Source: Piromyces finnis (taxonomy: Eukaryota > Neocallimastigomycota > Neocallimastigomycetes > Neocallimastigales > Neocallimastigaceae). Taken from it: 64,000 bases of DNA. The notes below the pieces were generated by a model. That model did not search any database. It saw only the letters and a list, made by a program, of their open reading frames with translations, and was not told where the DNA came from. Where the stretch lies: NCBI GenBank assembly GCA_002104945.1, contig MCFH01000040.1, positions 270,501-334,500 of the forward strand, read 5' to 3'. This document shows, piece by piece, positions 55,002 to 64,000 of this stretch. Numbering within the stretch: the stretch's first letter is position 1; each line of letters begins with the position of its first letter. The translations under genes were made by a program, and so were the position numbers.

Positions 55002-55265
55002 AAATCATTTTGGTTAATTTTAATTTCTTTCTTTTTTTTTTCTGTTTTAATTCAATTGGTTATTTATTTATAATTTGCAATTTAAATTGTTTTTTTATAT
55101 TTACAATTAATTTTCTTTATATATATTTAAAATTTACATATTTATGTTGTTATTGTTTTTTTTTAACATTTAAAAGCATATCTACATTCTATTCTTTTTT
55201 TTTTTTCTTAAAAAAAAAGAATTCATATAACTTTTTCAGATAAATAATTATAAATTTTTCTTAAT
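52151..55265. other. AT-rich spacer, no gene seen
   Basis: 3.1 kb with no credible gene. Homopolymers and short microsatellites abound (e.g. an A run at about 54966-54999, ATT at 54072-54090, CCACCACCACCA at 53949-53963). An 18-bp inverted repeat (AATAGACAATTATATAAT and its partner) sits at about 54690-54725. A short richer stretch at 53828-53865 (TCTCCTCCTTCCTCTCCC) is unassigned. Confidence 0.5.
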
Positions 55266-55700
55266 TTATTTTGGCTTTGAAAAAGTACCATAAATTTCAG
55301 CAACAGCAATCTTGTTAGCTTCAGCTTCCTTGTAAAAGTCATCAACATTATTAGCTTTCATAGTTTCAGTTTTTAAGGCATAAACCTTAAAAAAGTATCT
55401 GTGGGTACCACTTGGTGGTCTTGGACCCTTGTAACCCTTAACACCCCAAGAAGTAGTAACTTCTTCTCCTGGAACAGAATTTTCTGGAACACTATTAACA
55501 TTAGCTGGAATGTTTTTAACTAACCAGTGAACCCAAGTTCCAATTGGACAATCTGGATCATCATTAATAATACAAAAACTCTTTGTACCTTCTGGGACAT
55601 TAGTCCAAGTTAATTCTGGATTAACGTCTTCACCAAAGTTGGAATATTTTATATCAAGTGGACCTTTGTTAGTAAAACTTTTAGAAGTAACAGTAAACAT
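55266..55700 (-). CDS. PEBP family protein, YbhB/YbcL-like
   Basis: 144 residues, single exon. It has the phosphatidylethanolamine-binding protein core: ELTWTNVPEGTKSFCIINDDPD (split here: ELTWTNVPEGTKSF, CIINDDPD), TWVHWLVKNIP, and GYKGPRPPSGTHRYFFKVYAL, with the ligand-pocket Asp-Pro-Asp and the HxY-type GTHRYFF motif. The short length and GWKGY/GPRPPSGTHRY pattern fit the bacterial YbhB/YbcL branch better than eukaryotic RKIP/FT proteins. No signal peptide. Likely a cytosolic small-ligand-binding or regulatory protein; the ligand is unknown. The bacterial-type form suggests transfer from rumen or gut bacteria, which is an inference. Confidence 0.85.
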   Translation of the reverse strand: MFTVTSKSFTNKGPLDIKYSNFGEDVNPELTWTNVPEGTKSFCIINDDPDCPIGTWVHWLVKNIPANVNSVPENSVPGEEVTTSWGVKGYKGPRPPSGTHRYFFKVYALKTETMKANNVDDFYKEAEANKIAVAEIYGTFSKPK

Positions 55701-57465
55701 TTTTGTTGAATTACTTTTTTTTTTTTTTTTAAATATATAATAAAATATAAAATATTGATTAAATTAAATTATTACTATATTTTAAATTAAAAATTAAAGT
55801 ATTTTATTATTGTTGTTGTTATTATTATTGATTTATTTAAAACTAAATTCTAATATATACTAAAAATTTCAAATTTTTTTTATGTTACCTTTCTTTTATT
55901 TGTGAAAAAATAAAGAAAAAAAATGCTATTAAAATTAAATAATTACTAACTCTTTTATAATAAGATGGAACAAACATTTTTATCAAAAAAATAATAAGCT
56001 AATTCATTCTATAATTTATAATGAATTGACTAAAAATTAATTAATTTATATTATGATAAATATATTAATAATTAATTTTTATTTCTATCAATAAATACAT
56101 ATAAAAATGTATTGTTTTAATAATTTTATGTTTCTGGTCTTATGAATTTCATGATTGTTTTAAATTTCATTTAACAATTTTTATTTTATACTAGTTTCCA
56201 CTAAAAATTAATCAAAAAAAAAAAAAAAAAAAACATTTTATTATTATTTTAATCTTTATTTTATATGAAAGCATTTATCATAAATAATTCTTTTCTTTTT
56301 ACATAAAACAATAAAACAAATATGAATTGTTTATATATAAAAAACCCATAATATCAGATTATTTAAAAAAAAAACATAAACATCTAATATGTAGTAAAAA
56401 AAACTATTATTTTATTTTTTATTCTATCAATTTTTTTTTTCATGAAAATCTTTTTCCTTAATAATAATAATAAAAAGAATAATAATTTTCTATTAAAAAA
56501 AAGCATAAGAATAGTTTGTTATGGGACAAGAGTCATTCATTATTATTATAGTATTAATTATACTAATATTATTTTTATTTTTTTTTTCTTTCTTTTTTTT
56601 AATAAATAAAATAAAAAAAAAATAAAATAAAGGAAATAATGGAAATTTTACCGCTAGAATAATTTTATATGAATAATAATTATTCATTAAAAATACAGAA
56701 ATACATTCTTTAGAATAATGACATCCCTTATTATGTCTTTTTTTTTTTACTTTTAAAACAGATACAATTAAATATTATGATCTAAGTTTAATATAATATA
56801 TAATTATAACAAAAAAAATAGAGGTGGTTAATATTTAACCTATATTTAAATTCTTTTAATGGTTCAACTTTTCCTTTTTTCATTTTATCATCCTTCCATT
56901 AAAGTTGTCGAGAACTTTCTTTAAAAGTAACTACATTTTTATATATTACGTTATTACTTCATTACATATATTATAAGATCACATATTATATTTATTATAT
57001 TATATTATGATAAATAGAAAATAAGGTTTTTTAAATAAAACTTTAATACGATCATATATTATATGTCATATGTCAATTGAAAGAAATAAAGTTATTAAAT
57101 CAAATTATTACAAGATCATATATTATACATTATATTCTAATAAGATCATCTACTAATATATTATATTTTATGGTTATTGGCTAATCATAGTTAAAAATGA
57201 GGAACAATTATGTTGTATACATTATAATATGTATACATTAATTTTTCAATTAAAATAATAATATTAATTTATTTTAAAATAATTAAATTAAAAAATATAT
57301 TATAATGATTATAAATTATTATATATATTTATTATATATTATTATATTTATATATTTTTTAATTTAATAATTAGCAATTTTAAAGTTTTCTTCTTTAAAA
57401 CAAAAAAAAAAAAAAATTAAAAAAAAAATTTATATAAATAGTGGTTTTTCCTTTTATGAATAAGA
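55701..57465. other. AT-rich spacer, no gene seen
   Basis: Between two divergently transcribed genes, so it should contain both promoters. At 56960-57150 the motif GATCATATATTATA recurs four times with variation. The 160 bp before 57466 are almost pure A/T. Confidence 0.5.
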
Positions 57466-58665
57466 ATGGTTCAATCGATAAAGAAACTTAGAATTTCTAT
57501 ATTAATAAAAAAATTAAAATTTTCCTATAAAAACAAAATAAATAAAAAGGAAAGAAATATAAAAATAAATAGTAATACTCATAGTACAAACAATAAAGCT
57601 ATAATTACTACAACGTCAACTTTACAAACCAAAGATAAAACTATACCTTTAAATAATAATAAATTTAACAAAATGTACAAGATTGCTTTCTTTGATTCAA
57701 AGGAATATGATATCAACTCCTTTAACAGTAATACTACTGAGGAATTCGAATTAAAGTTTTTCGAAACAAAGTTAACTGTTGATACCGCTATTTTAGCTCA
57801 AGGTTATGATGTTGTTTGTGTTTTTGTTAATGATGCTATTAACAAAGATGTCATAGATATGTTAGTTGCTCAAGGTGTAAAACTTCTTGCCTTAAGATGT
57901 GCTGGTTACAATAATGTTGACTTAGAATATGCTAATGGAAAATTACCAGTTGTTAGAGTTCCAGCTTATTCACCATATGCTGTTGCTGAACATGCTATGG
58001 CTCTTCTTCTTACTTCTATTAGAAGAATTCACAAGGCTTACATTAGAACTAAAGACTTTAATTTCAGTTTAAATGAATTAACCGGTTTTGATCTTCATGG
58101 TAAAACTGTTGGTGTTGTTGGTACTGGTAAAATTGGTAGAATCTTCATTAATATTTGTAGAGGTTTTGGTATGAATGTTCTTGCCTATGATAAATTCCCA
58201 GCTAAGGATAGTGATATTAAATACGTTACTCTTGATGAAATTTGGGAAAAGAGTGATATCATATCTTTACATTGTCCATTAACTGATGAAACCTATCACG
58301 TTATTAATGAAGAATCCGTTGAAAAGATGAAAAAGGGTGTTGTTATTCTTAATACCTCTCGTGGTGCTTTAATTGATTCTAAAGTTCTTTTAGACGGTAT
58401 TAAGAAGAGAAAGATTGGTGCTGCTTGTCTTGATGTATATGAAGAAGAATCCAATGTATTCTTTAATAATTTCTCAGGACACATTATCGAAGATGATGTT
58501 CTTGCTAGACTTATCTCATTCCCTAATGTTATTGTTACATCTCATCAAGCTTTTCTAACTCGTGAAGCTTTAGCTAATATTGCTACCACTACCTTAGGAA
58601 ATGTTAAACAATTTTTCACTGAAAATAAATGTGATAACGAAGTTGTTTACAAACCAAATAATTAA
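57466..58665 (+). CDS. ldhA: D-lactate dehydrogenase, LdhA type
   Basis: NAD-dependent D-2-hydroxyacid dehydrogenase reducing pyruvate to D-lactate, a fermentation end step. The core from Met70 (codon 57673) is about 330 residues, the normal LdhA length: MYKIAFFDSKEYD, ALRCAGYNNVDL, VPAYSPYAVAEHA, Rossmann GTGKIGR, NTSRGALID, LDVYEEE and the catalytic His in SHQAFLTREAL. Substrate Arg and acid Glu positions look present. The frame opens 69 codons earlier at 57466. That part is rich in Lys, Ile, Asn and Thr with few acids and has no stop despite the AT bias, so I include it as a possible targeting presequence; if it is not translated the start is 57673. The sequence is closer in pattern to bacterial than to fungal enzymes. 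Confidence 0.9.
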   Translation: MVQSIKKLRISILIKKLKFSYKNKINKKERNIKINSNTHSTNNKAIITTTSTLQTKDKTIPLNNNKFNKMYKIAFFDSKEYDINSFNSNTTEEFELKFFETKLTVDTAILAQGYDVVCVFVNDAINKDVIDMLVAQGVKLLALRCAGYNNVDLEYANGKLPVVRVPAYSPYAVAEHAMALLLTSIRRIHKAYIRTKDFNFSLNELTGFDLHGKTVGVVGTGKIGRIFINICRGFGMNVLAYDKFPAKDSDIKYVTLDEIWEKSDIISLHCPLTDETYHVINEESVEKMKKGVVILNTSRGALIDSKVLLDGIKKRKIGAACLDVYEEESNVFFNNFSGHIIEDDVLARLISFPNVIVTSHQAFLTREALANIATTTLGNVKQFFTENKCDNEVVYKPNN

Positions 58666-58672
58666 ACATGAT

Positions 58673-58707
<35 letters not shown>

Positions 58708-59376
58708 CATAAAAAAAAAAACAAAAATACCAATAATAATAAATATCGTTTTTCACTTTTATTTTTTGTATTATAACATTTTCAATATCATTAGTAATAT
58801 AATTTTTTTAAAAAAAAATACAATTTACATAATAAAACAAAACATTTTGACTTTTGTATACTTTTTTAAAAAAAACTTCAACTGCATTTGTCGCTAATCA
58901 TATAATTAAAAATTAAATAAAATAAATAGCAAAATAAATGAAAAAAAAAAAAAAAGTGTTTATATAAATGAACTGAATGTGTATATATTGGTTGTAATAC
59001 ATTATATATATTAGAGTTGAATATGTTTATTTCCATTTTCTAAAATATATTTATAATAGAAATGTTAATTATACTCTATTATTATTCCTATCAATTGAAT
59101 CTAAGCTACTCCATTAACATTTTTTAATAGACTACTTTTATGTAATAAAAGTAAAAAGAATTAAAAAATATAAAATATATTTAAATTTATATGTAATTTT
59201 AATTTATTTATAAAACATGAAAATATTGAATTTTATGTTGAAAATAAGCATGTTATAAAAAAATATTATATAAATATTTATAAATATTTATTATATCATC
59301 GCATTACTTTTTATTTATTCTTTTTTTTAAAAATAAATAAAGTTAAAAATTATACTTCTTTTTTTATTGAAAGAAA
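58666..59376. other. AT-rich spacer, no gene seen
   Basis: 3' regions of two convergent genes. Long A runs at 58679-58707. No frame or RNA recognised. Confidence 0.5.
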
Positions 59377-60642
59377 TCATAATTCATTAATTACTTCATC
59401 TAATAGATCATCAATTTTTGATTGTAAAATTTCTATGCATAAGTTTTTAACTGATTTGTTTCTATGTAATGATAATTCTTTTAATTTAGTCATTAAAGAA
59501 GTTGGTAAATTTATTTTTAATTGTGTATTTTCATTTTCAATGATTGAATTGGATTCGTCTCTATTTAAAATAACATTTCCTTTTTCCTCATCTTCTTCTT
59601 CCTCGTTTTCTTCTTCTTCTTTCTCATTATCATCTTCTCCTTCATTATCTTTTTCTTGTTGTTCTTTTTGTTCTTGCTCTTTCATTAAAATATGTTTTTT
59701 GTATAAACGATACATAATATCAGAGATATCAAAATAGGGTTGTTGATTATATCCATAGCTCCATATGGATGTTTCCCCTTGATTTACTATATATTCAGCA
59801 ATTTTTTCTATCTCTAATACAATTTTTTTTTCAAAAGGTTTAAGATAATCTTGTATATGTCTAGTTGGCAAATTTCTTTTATTTGCATTATATATAGATA
59901 AATTATTTGAGGTTATCTGAAACAAATAACTGAGAGCTTCATTCTTCGTAGTCACTTCTTCCATATCAGCACCATGTTCTACTAAAAATTGAATAGCACC
60001 AAGTCGGTCACCGCCCAACAAAAAATGTAATAATGTCTTATTTTTTCTTTTAGGATCCTTTAACTTAAAAATCATGTTCCAACAATTAATTTCTTTCATG
60101 ATAGTTTTCTCATTAATATTTCTTCTTGTTGTACTATAATAATTATTCCTTTGAAAATTTATTTCTTTAGTTGTTTTAGGGAACATACCATTTATTTTGA
60201 GCATCATTTGTAAATAAAAAAATTTATGGATTTTTAAATCCTTTGTTAATTCATCTGGCGTAAAGCCGTTTTTATTTTTTATTGAAAAATCCGCAAAAGG
60301 ATATACCGTTTCAATAACATTAACTATCACATCATAGGTCGGCTCTGAATTAAAATAAAATATTCCATTTAAATTCTTCATATGTTTATTTACATTATCA
60401 TAATCTTCAGAATGATCTACTCTTTGACATAATAAATGTAAAGGGGTATTACCATCATCATCTTGACTACTAAAAATTTCATAAGCATGCAGATGATTTA
60501 TAACACTTTCAAGTATTACACCAAGTTCATTACTACAAATCAAGTATAATAATTTTTTTTTATTGAAAAAATTATTATTAATAATAGATGATATAGCATC
60601 ATTCAAAGAAACGTTCTCTGTATCTAAGCAGTGTATGTTCAT
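59377..60642 (-). CDS. Ankyrin-repeat protein with acidic coiled-coil segment
   Basis: 421 residues, single exon, ATG at 60642, stop TGA. Clear ankyrin repeats: DDDGNTPLHLLCQ (about 80-95), a following FSIKNKNGFTPDEL, then KNKTLLHFLLGGDRLGAIQFLVEHGADMEEV (two parts: KTLLHFLLGG, AIQFLVEHGADMEE). After residue about 310 comes a Glu/Gln/Asp-rich tract (59585-59690 region) likely to form a charged helix, then SLMTKLKELSLHRNKSVKNLCIEILQSKIDDL, which would pair as an amphipathic helix. Ankyrin domains bind proteins; no partner or enzymatic domain is visible. Expanded ankyrin families are common in these fungi, from memory. Confidence 0.85.
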   Translation of the reverse strand: MNIHCLDTENVSLNDAISSIINNNFFNKKKLLYLICSNELGVILESVINHLHAYEIFSSQDDDGNTPLHLLCQRVDHSEDYDNVNKHMKNLNGIFYFNSEPTYDVIVNVIETVYPFADFSIKNKNGFTPDELTKDLKIHKFFYLQMMLKINGMFPKTTKEINFQRNNYYSTTRRNINEKTIMKEINCWNMIFKLKDPKRKNKTLLHFLLGGDRLGAIQFLVEHGADMEEVTTKNEALSYLFQITSNNLSIYNANKRNLPTRHIQDYLKPFEKKIVLEIEKIAEYIVNQGETSIWSYGYNQQPYFDISDIMYRLYKKHILMKEQEQKEQQEKDNEGEDDNEKEEEENEEEEDEEKGNVILNRDESNSIIENENTQLKINLPTSLMTKLKELSLHRNKSVKNLCIEILQSKIDDLLDEVINEL

Positions 60643-61030
60643 TTTTTTTTATAATTATTAAAAAATATTATTTTAAAAAAGGTAGTCTTTAATAATAGTT
60701 GTCGTTGTTTTGTTTCGTTGTTTTCTTTTTAATAATTAAAAACTTGATATGATAATTTAAAGAAAAAAAAAATATAAATATAAATTATTGAATTAAAAAA
60801 AAAAATAAAATAGAATCAAATAATGGTCATTTCATATTCTTTGACCTTTTTTTTTAAAAAATAATTTAAATTTTTGGTCACTTTTTTTTTTTTTTTTTTT
60901 TTGAAGCTGAGCCTTTATTTTAATCAAAAAAAAAAAAAATGATAATAATATTTAAATTCTATAATTTTTATATAGATTGTAAATATAAAGAAGTATTGTA
61001 TCTTTTCATTGGCAAATGCCCTCCTCTAGT
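60643..61030. other. AT-rich spacer upstream of ankyrin gene
   Basis: Presumed promoter side of the ankyrin-repeat gene. Homopolymer-rich, with a T run at about 60882-60902. No gene. Confidence 0.45.
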
Positions 61031-61034
61031 ATCC

Positions 61035-61150
61035 TAAAATAATAATGAACTTGGGATCAAAAATTAAATTTTGTCAGAGGTTAAATTTTGATTCCTATCT
61101 CCATTGGTCTGTCTTGACTTATTTATTAATATTGATTCATTGTTGACTAA
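61035..61150 (-). repeat. Degraded LINE 3' end
   Basis: Aligns by eye with 63085-63180, the 3' end of the LINE ORF and its 3' UTR: GGGATCAAAAATTAAATTTTG against AAGATCAAAATTTTG, and TATCTCCATTGGTCTGTCTTG against GATCTCCATTGGTTG...CTGTCTTA. About 18 bp of the LINE are missing here. Same orientation as the LINE at 63107-64000. An old dead copy. Confidence 0.6.
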
Positions 61151-61854
61151 TAACAAGAATTTAATAGGGTTAGAAGTTCTGATGAAACTATGTTAGAGTT
61201 TTGTCTAAATATAAAACCAATTAAAAGTTTCATATTTCACTTTTTTTATAAGAATTTTATGAAAATTTGTAATTTGAATATGATTTGTAATATTTGTAAT
61301 AAAGTTAACATGATTTATTAAAATATTAGAGAGTAATAATACTGTTAAACTTTGGGAAACCGTCCTTACACCATTAAACATAGTACTGTTAAAATATTAT
61401 AATTAATAATTTATTATATTTACAATTAATATAAATATTTTATTAAATATACAAATTTTATTAATGATAAAGATAAATTATAAAAAAAAAAAAAAAAAAC
61501 AAAGAGAAAAAAATATTTATATACACAAAAAAAAATTAAGAAAAAAAGATCAATACATTATAAGCTAATAATTTTAATTCCTTTTTTTTTGTTTTTATTA
61601 AAATTAGTAATTATCCTAGTTTTTTGGCGATTTTAGCAAGACTTTTTTAGCTAGAAGAAATTCGTCCTCTACCAGATTTTTAGCTAAGAGTTTTTCAAAA
61701 AAAAAATTTCTTTTACTAAAACACCTTTTTTTTTATCATATTATTAAATGAATAATCTTTTTAATTATTATTAAATCAAATATTTATTTATTTATTTATC
61801 CTTTTTTTTTTTTTTTTTTTTTTGATATAAATCAAATTAAATAATGATTTTTAC
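61151..61854. other. AT-rich spacer, no gene seen
   Basis: Low-complexity AT-rich sequence between two repeat remnants. A short richer patch at 61615-61700 includes an imperfect repeat (TTAGCAAGACTTTTTTAGCT, TTTTTAGCTAAGAG). No gene seen. Confidence 0.4.
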
Positions 61855-62430
61855 TTTTCTTCTTTTTATCACATGAAGTAAAAAATCTTTGCCTTAATAT
61901 ACGTCTTTTATCTTCATCAACATCCTAATATTCCTTTTTAAATCTTGGTAACTCAATAAAAATGTATTCTTTACCAGGCATTTTTAAATTTATATTATCT
62001 TCTTTATACATACAAAAGTGATAATAATTTTTTTTTTTTTTAATTCTTTACCTTTTTTTGGATAAAAAAAAAAAAAGATAATCTAAAAAAAATTGATAGA
62101 ATAAACTTTTTTTTATTATCATAACCTTGTCCTGATTCGAAAAATTACTATATTTTTTCGAACTATTTAACATTTACTCGACGTAGAAAATAATTTTTCT
62201 TCATGTACCTGCACTTCAATGAGATATTCATTCCCTATTTTATCACAATAACGTACATCAACTACTACTGGTCTTTTTTTATGAGTTTCTACTTCAACAA
62301 CGACCCACAGTTTGTTGATTTTCTTCTTTTGATGTTTCAAATCTTGTTCTTCCTTCCTTCATTTTTAATTTTTTTATGAATTTTTTCATCATCTTCAAAT
62401 ATCTGTTCCTTCAAATATTCTATACACATT
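61855..62430 (-). pseudogene. PD-(D/E)XK nuclease family transposase (Rpn-like), decayed
   Basis: Minus-strand fragments in different frames match this family in order: RPVVVDVRYCDKIGNEYLIEVQ (split: RPVVVDVRYC, GNEYLIEVQ; about 62280-62205), where VDVR...EVQ is the PD-(D/E)XK core; then a GYDNKK..VYSIN-like stretch (about 62115-62080); then PGKEYIFIELPRFKKEY with a stop and DVDEDKRR (about 61980-61905). Stops and frame changes (TAA after SSKC, TAG after KKEY) kill it. In bacteria this family comprises Rpn-type recombination-promoting nucleases. Copies in gut fungi would be acquired from bacteria or spread as mobile ORFs; both are inference. Confidence 0.6.
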
Positions 62431-62841
62431 TAACAAATAAATTAAAAATATAATATAATATAATATAATATTACTATAAAAAAAAATACACATATCTACG
62501 AATTTTTTTATTTAGTTAGTTATTTATTTTATTTATGCTTATTCCTATTTATGTTAAAACAATTTTAATTGTTATAAAAATAGATATTTTAGCTTATATC
62601 CCCTTTTTAAAAATGTTTTATAATTATTAGGGTGAAAGGGTTAAATTTTTTTTTGTACATATTACTTTTTTTATTTTGATATTATATATTTCTTTTTTTT
62701 TTTTTTTTTTTTTTTTTTGTTAAAAAATGAAAAAAAAAAAAAAAAAGTATAATGAATTGTTTTAGAAATAATAATTTAAATTTTGTGTTCTTATTTTTAA
62801 AAAAAAAAAAAAAACAAATCTTTTGAATTAAGATATATTTT

Positions 62842-62889
<48 letters not shown>

Positions 62890-63106
62890 GGCATCAAATA
62901 TTTTAAACTTTATTATTAATTTAATTAAAATTATAATACATAAATAAAAATAAAAAAAAAATATGTTTAAATAAACACAAATGAATAAAAATTGGGTATA
63001 ATGTATTCTAGTAATTTTAATTAAAGTAAGAAAGCCACTATCATACTAAAGTATAATAATTGTATTTGACTTCCAATGGGACACCGAGCCAAAGATCAAA
63101 ATTTTG
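62431..63106. other. LINE 3' region and homopolymer-rich spacer
   Basis: Positions 63106-62887 would be the 3' UTR of the LINE, read on the minus strand. The T run at about 62845-62886 could be its poly(A) tail. Further T and A runs follow at 62693-62745 and 62798-62815. No gene. Confidence 0.5.
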
Positions 63107-64000
63107 TCATGGAACAAAATTATGATCTCCATTGGTTGCGCTGGCCCTCCTGGCCTGTCTTACTGTTTCTTCAGCATTGACGCTCTTGGATGTTGCTTCA
63201 AACCTTTTGAACATTGACCATTGCTGGCCAATAGCAAAAGGCATGATTTTGGTTAGAAGTTCCGCGGTTACCGTCAAGAATGGTGCTCCTTCATTAGTAC
63301 CAGATTGAATCTGACGCTTACAAAGTTCTTTCCATTCCCTTGAATTGTAATTAATATTGTTAAAACTTCTTCCCCCAAGAAGGAATTTAAATATTTTACT
63401 GCACACACTAGAATAATCATACACATTAATATTCACCGGATTATTAGAACTATTACTATCATTAACTAAATTACTATCTAAATTAGAATTATTATCTTCA
63501 CTATTGCTATCATTACTAATATTATTATTTCTATTATTGTTATTATTACTATTGTTACTATTACTATTGTTACTATTACTATTGTTATTACTACTATTGT
63601 TACTATTACTATTAATGTTATTACTATCTCTACTGATATTATCAATTTCATTATTATTGATAGGACTATTGGAATTACGTTGACTGAAAAAATTTAATAG
63701 CTGGACTATAGAATCATAATGTTTAATACGGATATCTCTAAATGTTGGACAATCTAATAACCAATGTTTAATACTTTGATCTCCACACTTGCAACATGGA
63801 CAGTAGTTAGGACAAACTGGATCAACAAATTTGGCAGCTTTGGCAACTCTAGCATCCAACTTGTATCCGCTTCTTGCTTTCAATAGCCAGTAGAAGCCAT
63901 AGGCAAACTCTGGGTACTCATAACATAATTTAATAAAATCTTTAGTTTCAATAAATTTATTATCATCATAATATTGCGCTTTGATTGAATTCCCTTTGAG
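63107..64000 (-). CDS. LINE ORF C-terminus (partial), zf-RVT-like
   Basis: Open from the window edge to TGA at 63107 (297 residues seen). It has a Cys/His cluster, CPNYCPCCKCGDQSIKHWLLDC, written here as CPNYCPCC and GDQSIKHWLLDC, typical of the zinc-binding region after the RT domain of non-LTR retrotransposons. Before it is YEYPEFAYGFYWLLKARSGYKL. An Asn/Ser tract of about 80 residues (63460-63640) interrupts the domain; the tail ends NAEETVRQARRASATNGDHNFVP. The RT and endonuclease would lie to the right of the window. The codons for AEETVRQARRA lie in the segment shared with the SINE at 32008-32057. Confidence 0.75.
   Translation of the reverse strand, partial: LKGNSIKAQYYDDNKFIETKDFIKLCYEYPEFAYGFYWLLKARSGYKLDARVAKAAKFVDPVCPNYCPCCKCGDQSIKHWLLDCPTFRDIRIKHYDSIVQLLNFFSQRNSNSPINNNEIDNISRDSNNINSNSNNSSNNNSNSNNSNSNNSNNNNNRNNNISNDSNSEDNNSNLDSNLVNDSNSSNNPVNINVYDYSSVCSKIFKFLLGGRSFNNINYNSREWKELCKRQIQSGTNEGAPFLTVTAELLTKIMPFAIGQQWSMFKRFEATSKSVNAEETVRQARRASATNGDHNFVP

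Noticed and set aside
53000-55265. Small open frames with poly-Lys or poly-Phe in intergenic DNA (e.g. 54920-55243)
   Set aside because: They are translations of A/T homopolymers and have no domain, signal or codon pattern of a gene.

Overview
The window looks like nuclear DNA of a very AT-rich early-diverging fungus, most likely an anaerobic gut fungus (Neocallimastigomycota). This is an inference: the sequence shows extreme AT content with long A/T homopolymers and TTTA arrays, small spliceosomal introns with GTAAGT/GTAAAT donors and TAG acceptors, a bacterial-type D-lactate dehydrogenase, a bacterial-type PEBP protein, a GH114-type secreted glycosidase and a decayed PD-(D/E)XK transposase. 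No rRNA, CRISPR or prokaryotic operon is present.

Positions 1-28950 are a pile of retrotransposons. A Ty1/copia element (17166-28945; identical 231-bp LTRs; TSD ATTAT) was interrupted near its 3' end by a Ty3/gypsy chromovirus (22286-28616; 605-bp LTRs; TSD TTTAC). A second copy of the same composite (copia 3' fragment plus chromovirus) lies in inverted orientation at 1524-8697 and keeps the same copia/gypsy junction, so it is a duplication and not an independent insertion. Between the inverted arms lie a 5'-truncated protease-RT-RNase H ORF that has a coiled-coil tail and no integrase (8861-12501) and a broken second copia family (13159-15450). A gag N-terminus (1-145) runs off the left edge. 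The chromovirus leader has an 11-nt primer site complementary to a site 35 nt downstream of a TATA box in its own LTR, as expected for Tf1-type self-priming. The copia primer site instead matches the anticodon arm of tRNA-Lys(CUU), i.e. a half-tRNA primer.

Positions 28951-60650 carry host genes separated by long, very AT-rich spacers: a small secreted Pro-rich repeat protein; a tRNA-derived SINE with a 14-bp TSD; a 5' half of initiator tRNA-Met; a decayed ABCB-type transporter; a two-exon PEX11-like gene; a 15-exon gene (49430 to 40680, reverse strand) that I assembled into a 2268-residue uncharacterised protein; a GH114-type glycosidase; a PEBP-family protein; an LdhA-type D-lactate dehydrogenase with an N-terminal extension; and an ankyrin-repeat protein.

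Positions 60650-64000 contain a degraded LINE 3' end, a decayed PD-(D/E)XK transposase and the C-terminal part of a LINE ORF that runs off the right edge. About 50 bp at the end of that LINE ORF is shared with the tail of the SINE at 31608-32164, pointing to a SINE/LINE partnership. All domain and family calls come from reading the sequence and from memory of the families; no database search was run.
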